Assembly: GCA_030386875.1 (NCBI GenBank)
Contig: CM059558.1
Location: 5,217,501-5,281,500 of the forward strand
Direction of reading: 5' to 3'
Length of the DNA: 64,000 nt
Origin: Morinoia aosen
Taxonomy: Eukaryota; Arthropoda; Malacostraca; Amphipoda; Talitridae
Shown: piece by piece, positions 1 to 13,300 of the stretch
Layout of the letters: each line of letters begins with the position of its first letter
How positions within the stretch are numbered: position 1 is the stretch's first letter
The notes under the pieces: generated by a model
Database searches by the model: none
What the model was told of the DNA's origin: nothing
Seen by the model: the letters and a program-made list of their open reading frames with translations, nothing else
Position numbers and translations under genes: made by a program

Positions 1-677
1 CATGTTGCACACCAAAGAAGCATGGTATTGTAGCGATGCAAACAAAAAAATTTAGACAGGGTTCTTTGACACTTCGAGTTACAAAAGGTGCTAAACGCGA
101 AAGGAAGAAGCTATAAAATTAGTTACAAAATTCATATAAACAAAAGTGTACAGTTGCCGACTTAAAACTTGCAATATATGTTTGTATTCTCACTGTCTTT
201 TGGCGCAGTAGCACGGACGTAGAATTTGATATAACTGCGATCATGCCTAGAATTCCGTCAACCAAAATTGAAGCACTAGGGGTTCTACAACTGAGTGTTG
301 AGGAAAGTTTATGCAAATTAATAAAGGCAAGGTAGTTTTTTCCAAAAACCTCTGAATTTCCTGACCCGCCCTTCAGGAAATGAAGAAATTTGAAAACTTT
401 ACGATCAACTTTATGAGTTGATAAGTGAATGTGATTGCAACGAAGTCTCTGAGAAGCATATGTGGTGTAACAAGACTGTATGAAATCTGTTATGAAAAGA
501 TATGACGAAGGTCATGTGTGCGGGAAACCAGAAAGTCATCGCAGAGAGTGGATCAAAGTGTTAGATTAGATTGAGCATGTTGAAAGAATGGCTGAAGTGC
601 GTGAATGGATGGAAAATTAAATAAAAAATAAATAATTGTACTAGGGATAGGTACACATATTATTGCATTTCTTGCAG
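1..677. other. No gene recognised
   Basis: AT-rich sequence with stops in all frames at short spacing. I see no conserved protein, tRNA or terminal repeat. The right edge, near position 677, is a pyrimidine-rich stretch ending in AG that could be a splice acceptor for the hAT/BED-like fragment that follows. Confidence 0.5.
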
Positions 678-1160
678 CATAGCAGATGATCGCACACCGA
701 GTGAGGAAGAGCCTACGACACCACCTCGAAAAAAGGAAAGCTCCACTTGAAAGCTAGAAACAACCAGCAAAAATTTAAAGATTCGTTGACATCGGAACCT
801 GGGTTTGAGGGATGGTTTGCCAAGTTCTCAAAATCAATAGACCTAAAGGATGTGGAATATTGCAAGGTTTGTCGAACCTATATTACTTGTGGGAAATCGA
901 AGATCAGGCGTCACATGCTCTCAACGACACAAACAACGATCCATGGTGGCAAAAAAACATCAATTCCCAGCTACGTGCTATCCAATGATCCTCTCGAAAA
1001 TCGTGCTCGTAAAGTGGAACTGCAAGTTTGTGCATTTTTTGCTAAGCACCACCTACCTATCTCATTGTGTGAGCCTCTTTTAGTTTGATGAAAACGATGT
1101 TCTCAGATCAGCAGAAAAAAAGGGCGCCTTGGAAAACAGCGGGCATCAAAATTAATTCGA
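678..1160 (+). pseudogene. hAT/BED-like protein fragment, broken
   Basis: The open stretch 747-1088 has no ATG (it opens on TTG). It carries a BED-like zinc-finger layout: a Phe/Trp-rich lead-in (KFKDSL...GFEGWFAKFSK), then CKVC about 10 residues later, then KSKIRRHM. A segment like AELKLAAFFAEHNLPF of hAT-like and ZBED-like proteins follows (here KVELQVCAFFAKHHLPIS). The likely continuation (KTMFSDQQK) lies in another frame after a stop at 1086-1088, and the acidic/proline-rich lead-in upstream (ADDRTPSEEEP) is also out of frame. At least two frame disruptions are therefore needed. No DDE or hAT dimerisation domain follows. It is most likely a degraded N-terminal piece of a hAT-type transposase or a host gene derived from one. 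The family call rests on motif spacing alone. Confidence 0.4.
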
Positions 1161-4100
1161 CAGGTTTTTGGCAAACATCTTGAACGTGATATCGTCTAGA
1201 TATCAAACCAGCATTCTAACGTCGTTCGACTGGATTTCCCTCTTGACGCTCACGCAGTATGTAACACAGGACTTATTCATACTGGCAGCTCTGGAAACCA
1301 GTCCATTTACTTTTTAGTCGATTAATAATAGATCATAGGTCAGGATTAGCTGTTTTAGGGTAATCTGGGGTAATCAACACCCTTCAGCTAGGGTAATTAG
1401 AGTCGCCTCCCGTGGAAACCCTGCCCTTCTCATTTTCCGAAGCAAGATTAGTACCACACCACAAGTCATAGGGTGAGGTGTGCGTGCAAGTCGCTCCAAT
1501 TTGTTATAATCAAGGGCCTGTAATCTTCATGGTTTTCAACTCTTAATGTACCTCTGCTAGAAATTTTGATATTATTAAGTGTCCTCAAGTGAGGAAACCA
1601 ATTTATTATCTTTCGGAGTCTTAGAATCCCAAATTAATGATTAGAGAATAACTCAACAGCTGGAAGAGCATTCAGCGAGCGTGTCCGCACTCCCACGTAG
1701 TCAGGAAGTAACTGGCTTCCGTGCTGACGTCACACTTGCGAGACGGCTATTGGTTACCACAGACAGAGGAGAAATCTCAAAAACTGGTTCTCTTCACAGA
1801 CGGCTATGCTCCCTCCATATATCCTAGCTCCATGACTGAATGCCATTGCAGTGCGGGCTTTCCCACAAGCCAGTCTGGTCATCAGCGGTTCTTTTGCAGC
1901 GCCACTCCGACGTCCAGAGGCAACATGGTAATGCAAGGTCTGGAGGGGGCTTAACTTGAGCGCGGCTGCGTCGAAAATATTAGTCAGGACTCAGGAGTCA
2001 GGACTTCAAGTAGTTTTCAACGAACATAGAGCAAACGTAGTTCTTTCGATTTAAGGTAAAAAAGAATGAATTTTGCTCAATTTGCTGCGGAACGGTGTTC
2101 TTAACGAAGACATTAATACCGTCTATTTTATCCAAATTAGGCAACCGCTGTGAAACCGGTGTCACGAACAACTGTTAATCAGATAGTTCATTTCATGCAG
2201 TTCGAACGTTCCCTATAGTTTAAGACTGCATGAAAGAACTGTATACCACTGCACGTAACCCGTTCAGAATGAGGCCGTTAATTTGTCATGCAATTAGTGT
2301 AAATCGCTCTAAATGAACTGATTAAATGCAACAGCTTGTAGTTTTGTTCACTTCACCACTGATAGCGTGGGCTTGCCTACCTATGGTACAGTCACTGTCT
2401 GCGTTGCCTCCTAAATTTTCTCGATGTTAATCATTTGAACGATTAACAGATAATGTGCAGAAAAATATTGGAAATTTTGGTTTGATTTCTTCATCTTGAA
2501 ATTATTTGGTTTCATTATGAATGACCCGCAGTTTTTCACAAGTTCAACTTTCAATAAAGAAATACGTTAGGAATCCTGGTAAACACATGACATATTACAT
2601 GACATACTCGCGAGGCTGTGGAGCACATATCAAAAATCAAAAGTCTCAAATAAATATAGCATGTACTCTGGTTCTTATTATATAGGAGGTTGTGGTCGAC
2701 ACTGGAAGGAAAATTCAGAATTATAGCGTGTCAAAAATTGTGTAGAGTAGATGAAAGGGATAAATGGAAACATCCATGATGAAAGAAAGGACCCCAAAAA
2801 AAGACAGTAGGATTTGACTTTGGTTTTCGAGGAATTTCCCGTAGGATGTTTATCTCTTAGGGATTATAACAACATCTAATCTTGTTTAAACCCCGTTAAT
2901 CTCCCAGGGTCAGAAGAATGTAACCAATAACCAAATTTTCGCATATGAGGTTTATTAGAGGTTATGGGCGAGACAGTTTCCCTAAGTAGGACCTATAAAG
3001 TTCGTAACTGTACTAGAGAGAGGGAGAGAAAACTGGCAACCGTCCCCTCGCGTAAGCTAAACGAAACAAAAAAAACAAGTAAGACTAGGCTAATGCAAAA
3101 TAAAAATATATGAAGCGTAATGACACGATATTTTACTTTTATATAACATACACGCCCCCATGATTATAGCAGCATACACAGAACTAAAGTGCGTTCCGAC
3201 GTAGTACGGGAGGATAAGATACCAGGATATACTACTGTGGGATTGAACTTGGAATCTCTTCACGCTCAAGAATACTGCTCACTACAGGGATAAAACTTTT
3301 TATTTACAGGATGTAGCGATTGCTGAGAAAAAACGTGAGGGCTCAAGCTATAGATTGCAGGATTATCGTCTATGAAATGGAGAATTCTTTTTTTCTGTCT
3401 AGGATCATCTTTTTCAGTTTACCTACTGTCCTTGTATCAGCGGCGATTACTTTCCTTTTCGACTATCATCATGGTTCACGCGATTTTTTATTGATTTGAT
3501 ATTGGTATGGACAGGGTATATGGGTTTCTTTGGGCATATTCGTCTTATATAAGTTCGAACTTAATGATGAAAACAATTTTTCAGGGAAATACTTTTTTTT
3601 ACGGAAACTCTAACTTGTAGTCTAATAATTTCTGGTGAAGGTTATTCAGTGGAACGATGGTTCCATCTTTTATAACAAATATTGCATCTGGTTATTGGGT
3701 GTTGATTGGTCTTGGCATATTTGTTAAAAGCACGTTCATCGCATATTTTACTTCGTTGACGCTCTAGCGGGTTCAAAAATGATGTACAGATACGATTGAG
3801 TTGAGCTCATTTGTTAAGTAAAATTAATTTTGTAGTGACGGCAATGTCTGATACGATTACCACGATTTCGGTTGTGGAAAATGAGAAAAATACTTATATA
3901 TTACCAACAAACACTCGAGTGGTTCACGGACTTCATTGATCAAAATTGAATATTTTTGATGAGCCACTGCACTCGGGTTAGATTAGGTGTTTAAAACTTG
4001 AAGATGATTACTCAAAAATTTTCAACGACTCTCAGTACAGGTGAACTAGTATTTATTTCCGTTGTCATGACCAAGCTGTTAGACTTCATTTTGCACAGTG

Positions 4101-6309
4101 CAGTTCAGTTCTTCAGACGAAATTATACTTTTTGAAATTAATTTAACAAGATTTTCGAATCTAGTTTTCCTGGCAAGAGGAGCAAAAAGGAATACGATAA
4201 ATTAACAATATTACAAACTATTTGTGAAGCAAGTAATCTATCTTGGATATAATCATAATTTGAACATCAGGAATTCTATATAAGCGAGTTTTTGCTCGTT
4301 GGATAAAAAGTTCGTCTATGTTTTTTTTGTCTTTTGATACCATTTTGATATTTTATTATGTTTCGGGAAAGTATATTTTGTCTTAAAATACGAGCAGGTT
4401 AGTAGAATCGTGAATTGCGTTACAATTCTCGTTCATATTAGCAGTGTTAAAGATTTCGTATATTAACTTTTCTCCTTTGTTCGATGTAAATTTTGTGTCG
4501 TGAACTTTATTGCTGAATTATTGTTTAATGCTCACGATTTCTCTGTTGAAACACTCGTGAAGCATAAAATTTATGTTTTTCCACCAGGGGCTGAATGACC
4601 AAAGACAATACTCGCAATTAACATGTAATAATAGAAACTTGATATTCGTTTCTTTGAAAATGAATGTGCAGCTGTCTTTTTCATGTAAAAATATCAAATC
4701 CTAGTGCAAATGTAAAAAATCTCAGATGATAATTTGAAGAAAAATAGATTAAATTTCCATGCATCAATTTATTAGCAAAGAGATCATCAAATGCTATGTA
4801 GAACCCCTGATTCGGTAAAATTCTTACAAAAGTGATCCTCGTTTCTGTTGTTTTGTAATGGTGCGATTTTTACTTCAAATAACTGTTAATGTATTTTTAT
4901 CTTATCTTCTACAGCTAAGATTATTTTACACAGCGATAGCAAAGGGATGACCCATAGTATGGACGCGTGAACGAGTTTATCTACCATGTGTCAGGTGTAT
5001 TTTAATTTACATACTCTTATATTTTGCGTTAACATTTATACACCAAAATTGAAGAACTGATATAATAGGAGACCTTTGCATGGCTGTTTCATCAGTTGTC
5101 AGATAATTTTTTTCGTATGCTAGGCATGAGATAAAAATCAATTCTGATTTTACCAAATAAAACGTTAAAATAACCAATGGAATGGATGCCTGTATTCTGA
5201 TATTTCTACATTTCTGAATGAGCATGTCCTCGACATTCTATTTCCTATGGAGTGCGTACGTAATCTTCAGACAAAAAACGCAAATGCAAATTCAAGTTAT
5301 TGCATAATTTATTTTTAAGTGCGATTTTTCATCAATAACATCTATCAATTATGTGTTATTGAAATTTTTCCGAAGCCATCGTTGATGTGCAATCTACGAA
5401 ATTCGAAGATAACATGACAAAAATACTTTTTGGGCAATTTCTATTGACTTCGCATATAAATTTACGAAGGAGAAGGGCACAAACCATTCCGTTCCGACTT
5501 GATGACTTGTGCTTTGGCAACATTAGGTTTCGGAACATCCTAATCTCCGCGCTAAATAGTCCATTCTCTTAAACTAGTTCGATTATGTCTTATAGAATAA
5601 AAAAGCTTGAATTAAAGACCATATTTAGTTATTAAATAATACTGATTATATTTCTTTCCACGGTGGCTACTTCGCGTAGTTTCAATGAAACAAATATTAA
5701 ATTTAGTTGATTATATTTTATGCAAACGTCTGATTAGCGTTCAAGCAAAATTGTAGGGCTAAAACTCTTGGAAAAGTAAAACGTACATGAATGATTTTTT
5801 TCTCTGGACTAATATTAGTCAATTTGCCTGTAAACTAACGTAAATGAATGAGTGAGGGTAATTCCACAGTGTTGCAGCGTTCACGGTTTCGGCATTAACT
5901 CTAATTAACGGGTCGGTTTCTTCCAGTAGCCGGTATTTATGACATATATGGATTTCAATGATAATTGTGTCATCGTTTTCTATTTGTATTGTACTCATGG
6001 CCTTCATGATGAGTTGACATAACTTACGTTTTAGGAAATGAAAATTACACCAGCTCCACAGAAGCTGTCCTGACGTCTCAGGAGTGCAATACTTTACCAA
6101 TTAGCTTCCTTACTGGTTCCATGTTATGATGTTAGAAAATGATGTATTTTCTGTTCACCACTTAGCATTAGTCTTAATTAAGGAAATAATTTGGTAGGTT
6201 CAGCAGCACAAAAACTTGAATCAGTCGTTGCATGGCATGCTAGAGCGAAACGCGCAATAAATTGCAGGTGTCCAATGTCCATGCATCAATTCAGTTGAGT
6301 GCGTTACAG
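1161..6309. other. No gene recognised
   Basis: About 5 kb without a supportable gene. Only short reading frames occur and none resembles a known family. A partial match to the dispersed repeat described at 49250-49600 lies at about 3370-3460. Everything else is AT-rich with ordinary homopolymer runs. Confidence 0.5.
3370..3460 (+). repeat. Partial copy of dispersed repeat family R1
   Basis: A stretch reading GATCATCTTTTTCAGTTT followed by a variant of CTACTGTCCTTG and CAGC resembles the core of the copies at 7114-7300, 46490-46640 and 49250-49600. Only about 90 bases align by eye, so this is a weak call. Confidence 0.3.
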
Positions 6310-6364
6310 AGGTTGCCCTTCTAGGAGAAAAATATGAGGTTCCGAGCTGACAGGTAGGCCTTAA
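6310..6364 (+). repeat. Dispersed repeat R1, left part (split by MITE)
   Basis: Resembles the left half of the copy at 49250-49600 (a CCTNCTAGG-like start, then a TGAGCT...AGGTAGGC-like segment). It continues at 7114 after the hAT-type MITE, so the MITE landed inside an existing repeat. The last eight bases (6357-6364, GGCCTTAA) are the proposed target duplication. Confidence 0.4.
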
Positions 6365-7113
6365 TAGCGATGTACCAATACCTTTTTTTTGGCTGATACC
6401 AATACCCATTTTTTGGCCGATACCGATACCCTGATACTTTGACCGACACTACAACCGATACCAATACTTTTTGCAATTATATTAAAATGAAACCATTATA
6501 AGCCCTACGTGGTTGTTAAAATGAAATGGTTGTTAATTGATTGTTCGTGAATTTTTCAAACATCTTAAAATAGAAGAAACCTGCACGATTCGCAGTGTAC
6601 GGCGATTTACATGCTAAATTAAAATCAAATTATTAGCTTCGTAATATTTGACAGTATACAAGCTAAAGTAAAATAAAATTTTCAGCCACTTCTATATTAA
6701 ATTTACACAAACCTTAAAATGCACCTTCAACGTTATTTGATTTATATTAGCCTGTCACATTCTTTAAGAAATGGAAATTGGGTCAAACTATATAGGTTTT
6801 AGTTGTAAAAGAATAATAATTTTATGTCGCTACTGTGTTCTAACTATTCATGCTACTTAGCTATCACTTACTGACCGAACGTGACTCATTGGGAATTCAA
6901 AGGAGTAAATTCAGTTAGCGGGCCTGATTAAACACTGTAATTCAACTAATTTACTATTTATGATTAGAGACTGTATTTGATAACACTTTTACTTCCATGA
7001 TTTATGACCTTCATTTATATGATAAAATACGTATTATAGGAAAGTATCGGCCGAATTTTGCCGATACCGAAACCACTAGAAAAGACCGATACAGTTACAT
7101 CGGTACATCACCA
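6365..7113. mobile_element. hAT-type MITE
   Basis: A 749-bp non-coding element. The ends form a 12-bp inverted repeat, TAGCGATGTACC at the left and TGGTGATGTACC as the complement of the right. Flanks are GGCCTTAA (6357-6364) and GGCTTGAG (7114-7121), a degenerate 8-bp duplication with 5 of 8 identical, which is the hAT length. Just inside both ends are several copies of GATACC/GGTATC motifs, a typical subterminal pattern. No transposase frame is present, so it would have been mobilised in trans. The degenerate duplication makes the exact borders uncertain by a base or two. Confidence 0.6.
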
Positions 7114-7300
7114 GGCTTGAGAACCATTTTTATCGGTTCACTGCTATCCTGTTTTTCAGCACCGTTTTTCCAACTTAAACCTTGTTGCATGAGCTTCTTG
7201 CTCAACTTCTAAGCATCTTGTGTATAGATTCCGTGTTCCGTGATGCTTCTCATTGGATCGTCTTAGTTGCGGATAGAGAGGCTTGAACTAACATATAAAC
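7114..7300 (+). repeat. Dispersed repeat R1, right part
   Basis: Shares TCGGTTCACTGCT, TCCTGTTTTTCAGCAC, a TAGATTCCG segment and an AGGCTTNAACTAAC segment, in that order, with 49365-49590. This is the continuation of the repeat interrupted by the MITE at 6365-7113. No coding capacity was seen. Confidence 0.5.
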
Positions 7301-10300
7301 AATACTACAGAGATTGTTCTTGGATGTTTCTTGGGCACCAAGTTCTCGAAGGATAGTTAGGACTCGCGCATGGTTGACCTTCGCTATAAAGAGTGTAGGA
7401 TGGTGGAAAGGCTGTTCGCGACATTGGCAAAAGAAGTGACTCAACTGGTGACTCAACGATTGTGTCGCAATTATTAATACAAAGTAGTCGTTTTGTTTTT
7501 TTGCCAAGCCTATTCTGTTTCCCCTCTTTAATAATTAATGGCTTATTTGTGGACGTCACTCGGATTCCGTACGGTTGACCTTTTTCATAAGCGCCCACGA
7601 GTCTGCGTTGATTCAACGGGATTTTATCTCATTGCGAAATGTAGGCATTCTGATTTATCTTGCCGAAGCAGACTGTTACGGAATTCTATCGACTTGTGAG
7701 CATTCAAAAACAAAGGATTTAGCTGAATATCATCTGTTATGTGTGCTTATTCATGCATATAATTGCAGAATGGCGAACATATTTTGCACGGACGCTGCCT
7801 CAACGGGACAATCTCATGGTTTGAGAATAGTTGGATCTCCACGGATCGGCTGAAGGAGGACCTTCAACCGGGAAGACCTTCGCTCGATGAGTGAGCTGCT
7901 TCTCATCTTTGCTCGGCTCCACTGACGTAGTCATCGAAACACTGGGTAAGGTACTGGACTAGTATCACTTGATACAGATTTCATAGTAGCAGCACTAGCG
8001 TTAGTAGAATAGCTCTAAATAAGTTTCCTGTAGGAAGGAATATCAAAAGTGTGGTATAATTTTAAATGTCATAAAAATATTTAGCTATAGTAGTGAAGTG
8101 CACGCAACGTTCTTCCAGTTAAAATTGAAAGTAAGCTTATTCTTGAAAAGCTAACAAATTTTTGATACCCACTGGACCCGTGAAGACGTTCACGATTGGT
8201 TTGTTCAATAACATTTTCTGGCCCAATAAATTCTACTTGAACCTGAACTCACTCAACCAGAACATGTAAACTCAAATAATTCTTTTTCAGAGTTTACTTC
8301 ATCTTATGTTTCAATACGTTAAATAAGTGAATCTGAACTATCAAAACAAATTTACCCTACTCTAACTTGAACCTAACCTAACCTACAACCTTCATCCATC
8401 GTGAAGTATTCAAGTATTTCGACGGAAACTTACAACCCCCATGCTTTTTTACTCACGGAAAATATCAACACGATTGAAATGATTAATATTGCAATTCGTA
8501 ATATCAATGAACCTGTACTTACATAATCGAATATAACCAAACTTAATAAGGTAATTTTCCTAATTTAACTTCATTCATCGTAGACTATTCGAATCGAAAC
8601 CCGTGGACCAGTGCTTTGTGCTGTCATTACTGTAAGTTTGTTAAATAATATTTTTTTTACGTTTCGATTCGTAAAAGCAGAAAAGTTAAATATTCGACGT
8701 AATTTATAAATTCTGATGGTCTTATCCCATTCATATATGATATAAGTTGAAACGCTATATATTGTTTCATAACCATGATACCTACCCTCCTAAAAAGGAG
8801 CTTGAATTTACATCTGTTGAAACCGTTAGAAAAACTTCTGATCCGCGACAAAATTTACCATGGAACCAATTGTTTTTAAACTAGAATGATATGAGTAAAA
8901 TTCAACTCCGAGAAATTTTTGCTCGGATATAAGCATAAAAATAAGTTATTGGGAAATGAAAGTTTTTTGGGGCACTAGTGAAATCGAAATTTCTAAACAC
9001 CGAATTTTAGAGGAAAGTAAGCTATTTCAATTGCTCTTCGACGCAGAAAACGTTGCTTTATAAATTTCATGAAAATAATTTCAAATTTGTCAAATAATTA
9101 TTTTCAAGAAATCTCTCAAGTAATAGTTAGTAAAAATTTAATTTTTTCACTTTAAAAGCATCATATAAATAATTGGACGTTTATCCAAAATCTCTCCGGT
9201 CTCAGTTCAGTAAATTTTATTGTCCATATAATGAGCCCTAAAACAAGTCGCTACGTCGATAAACGAGCAAGAGGTTCAATTTTCAGTGCAGTTATACAAA
9301 AAAATTAATTAGGGTTCAGTTTGAGAGGAAAGTTACAATCTAATATTGTCTTTGATACCGTGACTCGTGCAGGCTTTAAATAGCGAGGAATGTTTTTTTG
9401 CATAAGAATGATTTAAGATTGCTACAGTGCTCATCGATTAAATAAAGTGTAACGGTCATACTAAGTAAATACAGAAACTAACTACAGACAGTAAACAAGG
9501 AGAATTATAATAAAACGAATTTCACTCCAGAGTACCGTGCACCGAAATGAAGGTGAAAGGGCTTCTCTAAAAGAGCTACAACGGTGGTGTCGTTTTAGAC
9601 TATGAATGAATGCATTAAAAAAAAGAGTGGGAGTTACGTTCCAAATGAAACTTTATTATCTGCCCTGTTATTAATTCAACTGAAAATTAAATTCCCAAAA
9701 TTAATATTGGGATCGATTTCTCAAGTCACTCGTTTGTCATCTTGGTATTACTCGTTATCTCATGGCTTAACGTCTGGCAGTTAACGAAAATTGTAAGTTT
9801 ATATCCTAATTTTCATTCAGCTGAAGCATTTATAACATAGATTGATCTGTTTTTTATCGTATGCGTGCGACTGCATTAAAAAAAGCTTCATCTGTTCTCA
9901 CGTCTTCAACACACGGTTATTCCTCGCTTTATTTTAAGAGTTCGGGCACTTGCATATTGGACATCAAATAATATGCTTGCGTGAGTTAGGATTCTATATC
10001 ATTAACTGAGCGGCGTGGAGTCCTCAGCTTTGGAGACTGTCACACGGCTTTTTCAATGCTTTAAAGATTTTAATCTTATGTGACCATAAGGCTTTTTCTA
10101 GGCTTCATATCTTATTTTGTATGTCTTCGTCATTTGTATCATCAATTTTTTTTCTATGTAATTTAATAATCTGTAGGTATGTTTTATTGAAGTTTTCATT
10201 TCAATTTTTATGACGGTGGACTTTCTATATTTTAGCTCCTGGTATAACATTTAAATGGTTCATAACTTCTATAGTTCAAATGCGAGTGGAGGATACAGTA

Positions 10301-10756
10301 AGATGGCTGCGCGTTTTTGTGTTCAACATCGATTTCCTTCGTTTTAGTGAAATTAATGAACTGCACTCATCATTGTTGCCTCATTTCCAGGAAGCGGTGA
10401 AAACGAAGAGATGAGAATTGCCGTAGCTGAGCCCTTCCCAAGTAGACCAACATTGCAAATGACTGTGAGAGTAATCAGTATGACATTACCTAAAACAATT
10501 ATTGTTCCCCAGATTGTGCAAGATAACGCAATACATCTGTTCTTAAAGCAAGTGAATAAAAATTAGTTACCAAATTACAAGTTCTGCCACCTAGTCTTCA
10601 ACGTACATCAATTCGTTATAAATAAATGTGTGTACCACGTCATGTTAACATATACCTTACCACCAAATAATTATTCCAGATTGGTGAATTTTGCTGTAGT
10701 AGCGAGTTTAGGAGTCCAAAAAAGCGATTACGCGTTACGTAACGAGTTATGAGTAA
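7301..10756. other. No gene recognised
   Basis: About 3.5 kb of AT-rich DNA with only short reading frames (up to 92 codons) that match nothing I know. A short cluster of CCTAACCTAACC occurs near 8370-8390. GTTACGTAAC near 10734 is a small palindrome just outside the piggyBac border. Confidence 0.5.
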
Positions 10757-11029
10757 CACGTTAGGAAGTGGGACTTTAAAGTCCTAATGGGTTTCCGAGG
10801 GTTCGATCTTTCATTTTCAGAACTTCCTTAGGATGAATAAAACGATCGAAATGGAGTTTCCTGTTTACCGTAGGAATGAAATTGTACACACACTACATTT
10901 CACTGCACTTTCACTTGTTGAACACAAATCCCATTCTCAAAAAATGGTTATTTTTATGCAAGAAATTTAAAAATTTGCAGTTTACCTTCTAGAAAACATA
11001 TTGCACACACATAACATTTTGGTGCACAT

Positions 11030-11936
11030 TTACTCGCTGTGGAAATCCCAGAAGCAGTCGACATAGAGGAACATGTTACACTTGGGGCAAAAGTAAGTGG
11101 ACCTGTTGTCGCAAGGGCGCTCGTCCTCTGTGCACTTCTTGCACTTTCTTCTGTGCCCCTTCTCGTGCTTCCTGATTCGGTGGCTGACGTTGTCGTACCT
11201 CACGTCGGTGAAGGGTTTCGTGAACATCTTCAGCTTATTGTGCAGCGGCGTAGACACATCTGCCTAGGAAGGGTGAGGGAATACTTACCGTGGCACTTGA
11301 GCCCCTCCACCAGATTCCTGATAAAGTTGAGATGGGTGTGCTGACGCTTGTTGAAGGCAATTCCATGTGCCCTGAGTGCCATGTTCCTCAGGCGCCAGGC
11401 ATTTATGGCCGCTACATTGATGGACCAGGGGACAAAGCCAAACGACCCATTTTTTTTTGACTGAGCAGCGGTGAAGGGCCACAATCCAGTCTAGCAGGTC
11501 TACTTACTGACCTGCTTGTTGATGAGCGATCAAGTCAGGCCTGTTGATGAAGACCTGTTCGCCGGCTTTCTTGCAGTACCTTTTGGCTTACCCTTGGCTG
11601 GGTTCATCGCCCTTTCCTCGGTTTTCTTGGTCACGTTGTGGATGTTACTCGCCACGTAGACAGCCTGTTAACCCTCCAGACCGTTCATACCTCGTCTTTG
11701 TATACACGCCTAGAGGTGCGCCTCTATCTTCCAGGCAGTTTTAGAATCGGGGAGGAGCACGCGGTGAAGCTTGTGGCTTCAGATGGTCCCTGCTCCACCA
11801 ATGCCAAGGTTTGACAACTTCTGCAGCAGAGGGAAGGAGGTGAACAAGTATTCGAAGTATATCGCAGAGCCACGCTGCACGCCGGCCTTCTCAACTAAGC
11901 TCATTAACATGTTGGAACCCTGGCCGAGCCCGATGT
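11030..11936 (-). pseudogene. piggyBac transposase, C-terminal half, broken
   Basis: From high to low coordinate the minus strand encodes GLGQGSNMLMSL, then the block around the second catalytic Asp (YFEYLFTSFPLLQKL), then VDLLDW (third acidic block), then NVAAINAWRLRNMALR, and last the Cys-rich tail. The tail reads CKKC, CDNRSTYFC, CNMFL, then VDCFWDFH, the piggyBac C-terminal zinc-finger pattern (stop at 11030-11032). The pieces lie in different frames and a TAA interrupts the segment before VDLLDW. Where the family has FDN/YDN before the F-x-TS motif this copy has FEY, so the catalytic Asp appears replaced by Glu. It continues the N-terminal part at 15817-17000 across the LINE. Dead transposase; family call secure. 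Confidence 0.75.
11926..11936. repeat. LINE target-site duplication, 3' side
   Basis: GAGCCCGATGT here is repeated exactly at 15817-15827, bracketing the LINE. Removing the LINE and one copy brings the piggyBac coding segments (ending ...PDIGL, starting GLGQGS) back next to each other. Confidence 0.8.
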
Positions 11937-11949
11937 TGTTGTTGTTGTT

Positions 11950-12868
11950 TTGCCCCGACGGCCGCTCGAAGGGGTCCGCCGCGGCCAGGGCCACCCCAGA
12001 CCGGGCCCGGCCCGAGGCGAAAAGGGGTGTGGTTGTATGGGCCTCTGGAAGACGCCCGCGTCGTGCAGAAACCTCACGACGTCCGCGGGGCGAGTCCAGA
12101 GGTGCTCCATGCATGTATCTGGTGTGTGTGTCGGTGTGTGTGTAGGGCGGGACAGTGTAGGAGGACATGCGGAAGATCGCCCACGTTGGCATGACACCAG
12201 ACGCAGCTGTCGTCCTCCGCAAGTCCTATTCTGTGCATGTATGAGGGGAGTGAAGTGTGGTGCCCGCACCGCAGCCGCGCCAGGGGGACTCGATCCTGCC
12301 GGGGGAGGAATCGCTCCGTCGAGAGGACGGGGGGGGGGGGTCTCACTCCGAGGAGGGAGTTAGGGGGTAGGGCAGCGAGAGCGCGTGAGGTGAACTGTGT
12401 GTGTATGTGTGTGCGTAGTGAGGTGTCAGGGGGGCAGGGAGGGAGGGAGTCGTTTAGTGTTTTGAGGTGTGTGGCCGGGGTGGTGTGTAATGTTCGTTGG
12501 GTTGACCGGGGTTGTTGCATGTAGTGTAGCGGGTGGGCAGGGTCTTGTGTGGAGGTGTAGAAGTTTGTCCCTAGCGTGTTCATGTGGTCAAGGAGGGGGA
12601 GGACAAGGGCTTCTTCGTGTAGGTGTGCTATAGAAGTCGATCGTGTACAGCCCGTGGCAATGCGCAACGCTGTGTTTTCTGTGGACTGTAGTTTCTGTAA
12701 GTGTGTGCGAGCAGTGTCTGCGTACCAAGATGTGTGTGCGTAAGTGAGGATGGGTCTGATGAACTGTTTGTATACTGTTGTTATGTCTTCCTTGGAGTGG
12801 CCGTATGTAGTATGTGTTAGTGCTCGGAGGACGTTCAGCCTAGTGTTGCATTTAGTGTTGATGTGCGC
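11950..12868 (-). pseudogene. LINE ORF2, C-terminal part
   Basis: Minus-strand frame in which HINTKCNTRLNVLRAL is followed by a Pro/Thr/His-rich stretch. A cysteine/histidine motif of the kind found at LINE C-termini comes next (LARLRCGHHTSLPSYMHRIG, then CVWC, then PHVLLHCPAL). After a frame change comes LWTRPADVVRFLHDAG, also typical of LINE ends, shortly before the (AAC)n tail. The N-terminal partner is at 14440-15816. About 70 residues expected between RT motif C and this part were not found on either side of the inserted block, so some LINE sequence was lost. Confidence 0.65.
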
Positions 12869-13300
12869 CAAGCGCCATCCATGCCCCTTTTCCCCCGTGC
12901 ACCTCAGAGGTCTTATAAGCGGTGAACTCTTTAGGGCCCGCGCATTTGGTTCGCATCCCCGTCCTGTTAACATCCCTACCAGTAAACATCGCACGTAACC
13001 AGCGTATCTCCAACCTCTGTCTGCCTGTATATTTGGTGGCCAGAGAGTTGACGGACCCACGAATTCGTGAAGATATATTTGAGAAGTCAAGTAGATATAG
13101 TATTCGACGAGAGACGTACAGAAGTTTGAGAAGAAGATCCAGTGACTTCAGCAAATCAACACGGCGGAGCGCCTATCAACAAATGAGGCGATCTTGACAG
13201 CAACTTAAGTTTCGCCTGCAGTCAACAACTTAAGCTCCGCGCGCAGTTAAGCAATAACTACTAGGGATAATTCACCCTCGTGAAAGGGAAGGAGAACAAC

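Noticed and set aside
12966..13200. LTR and primer-binding-site remnant
   Set aside because: TTTGGTGGCCAGAGAG is suggestive but there is no second LTR, no TG...CA ends and no target duplication.
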